DNA of 49,358 nt, taken from positions 1-49,358 of the forward strand of contig JBKQPR010000015.1 of NCBI GenBank assembly GCA_052144935.1. Reading direction: 5' to 3'. The notes beneath the pieces were generated by a model. The model saw only the letters and a list, made by a program, of their open reading frames with translations. It did no database searches and was not told where the DNA came from. This document shows, in pieces, positions 49,306 through 49,358 of this stretch (the first letter of the stretch is position 1; each line of letters begins with the position of its first letter). Origin of the DNA: JOPF133 sp052144935. Lineage in GTDB: Bacteria; Acidobacteriota; Terriglobia; Bryobacterales; Bryobacteraceae. Position numbers and translations under genes: made by a program.

Positions 49306-49358
49306 TCAAAAACCGGTCCCGCGCGCCGCACGCTGCTGATCGGGCCGGTTGCGCCCGA

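Overview
The window looks like chromosome of a high-G+C, Gram-negative soil bacterium, most likely an acidobacterium of the Solibacter/Bryobacter type. This is inferred from gene families, not from a marker gene. The indicators are a very large TonB-dependent receptor with an N-terminal carboxypeptidase-regulatory-like domain, an 800-residue duplicated FtsX-like permease of the acidobacterial (ADOP) kind, a Ser/Thr kinase fused to TPRs, a long two-half ThyX, and many dispersed GC-rich palindromes. No rRNA, tRNA or CRISPR array was recognised.

Layout. 0-1.3 kb: small secreted protein plus a SYLF/Ysc84 protein. 1.6-7.0 kb: an accessory cassette, all on the minus strand and visibly lower in G+C: 5-hmdU-DNA-kinase-like helical protein, a frameshifted small protein, a frameshifted radical SAM protein, an XRE regulator, an ImmA/IrrE metallopeptidase carrying a chagasin-like domain, a papain-like protease, and a thymidylate-synthase-fold protein. 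7.5-17 kb: two SIS-domain sugar isomerase/deaminase paralogues around a GNAT enzyme, the TonB receptor, an aldo/keto reductase, a broken toxin-antitoxin pair and a membrane-anchored putative regulator. 17.2-25 kb: sulfatase-like protein, GC-rich minisatellite, membrane protein, lipoprotein, molybdopterin oxidoreductase and a protein of repeated secretin-N-like domains. 25-28.8 kb: ndk, sucD, sucC and, on the other strand, trpD. 28.8-30.8 kb: a three-gene low-G+C cassette with a TIGR04255 protein. 31-36.6 kb: a sigma-54 activator divergent from a small secreted protein that has a sigma-54 promoter, then a TPR kinase coupled to a cupredoxin-like protein. 37.2-40.1 kb: an N6-adenine methylase coupled to a PIN-domain protein. 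40.7-47 kb: divergent dut and thyX, two secreted proteins and the ADOP permease. 47-49.3 kb: an unknown protein and decayed VapBC and DUF5615-type genes.

How the genes work together. sucC-sucD-ndk is a metabolic operon (succinyl-CoA synthetase and nucleoside diphosphate kinase). dut and thyX, back to back, supply dUMP and then dTMP. Because ThyX appears to be the housekeeping thymidylate synthase, the TS-fold gene in the 1.6-7.0 kb cassette is probably specialised. Together with the hmdU-kinase-like protein this suggests chemistry on thymine or uracil-type bases. In the same cassette an XRE/ImmA pair (a known repressor/anti-repressor-protease arrangement) sits directly before a papain-like protease, and the ImmA protein carries a domain resembling the natural inhibitor of papain-like proteases. 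I consider this the best candidate for an undescribed conflict or DNA-modification system here. All five clear reading-frame breaks lie in accessory genes; none was seen in the core genes, which argues for real decay rather than poor sequence, though this cannot be proved from sequence alone.
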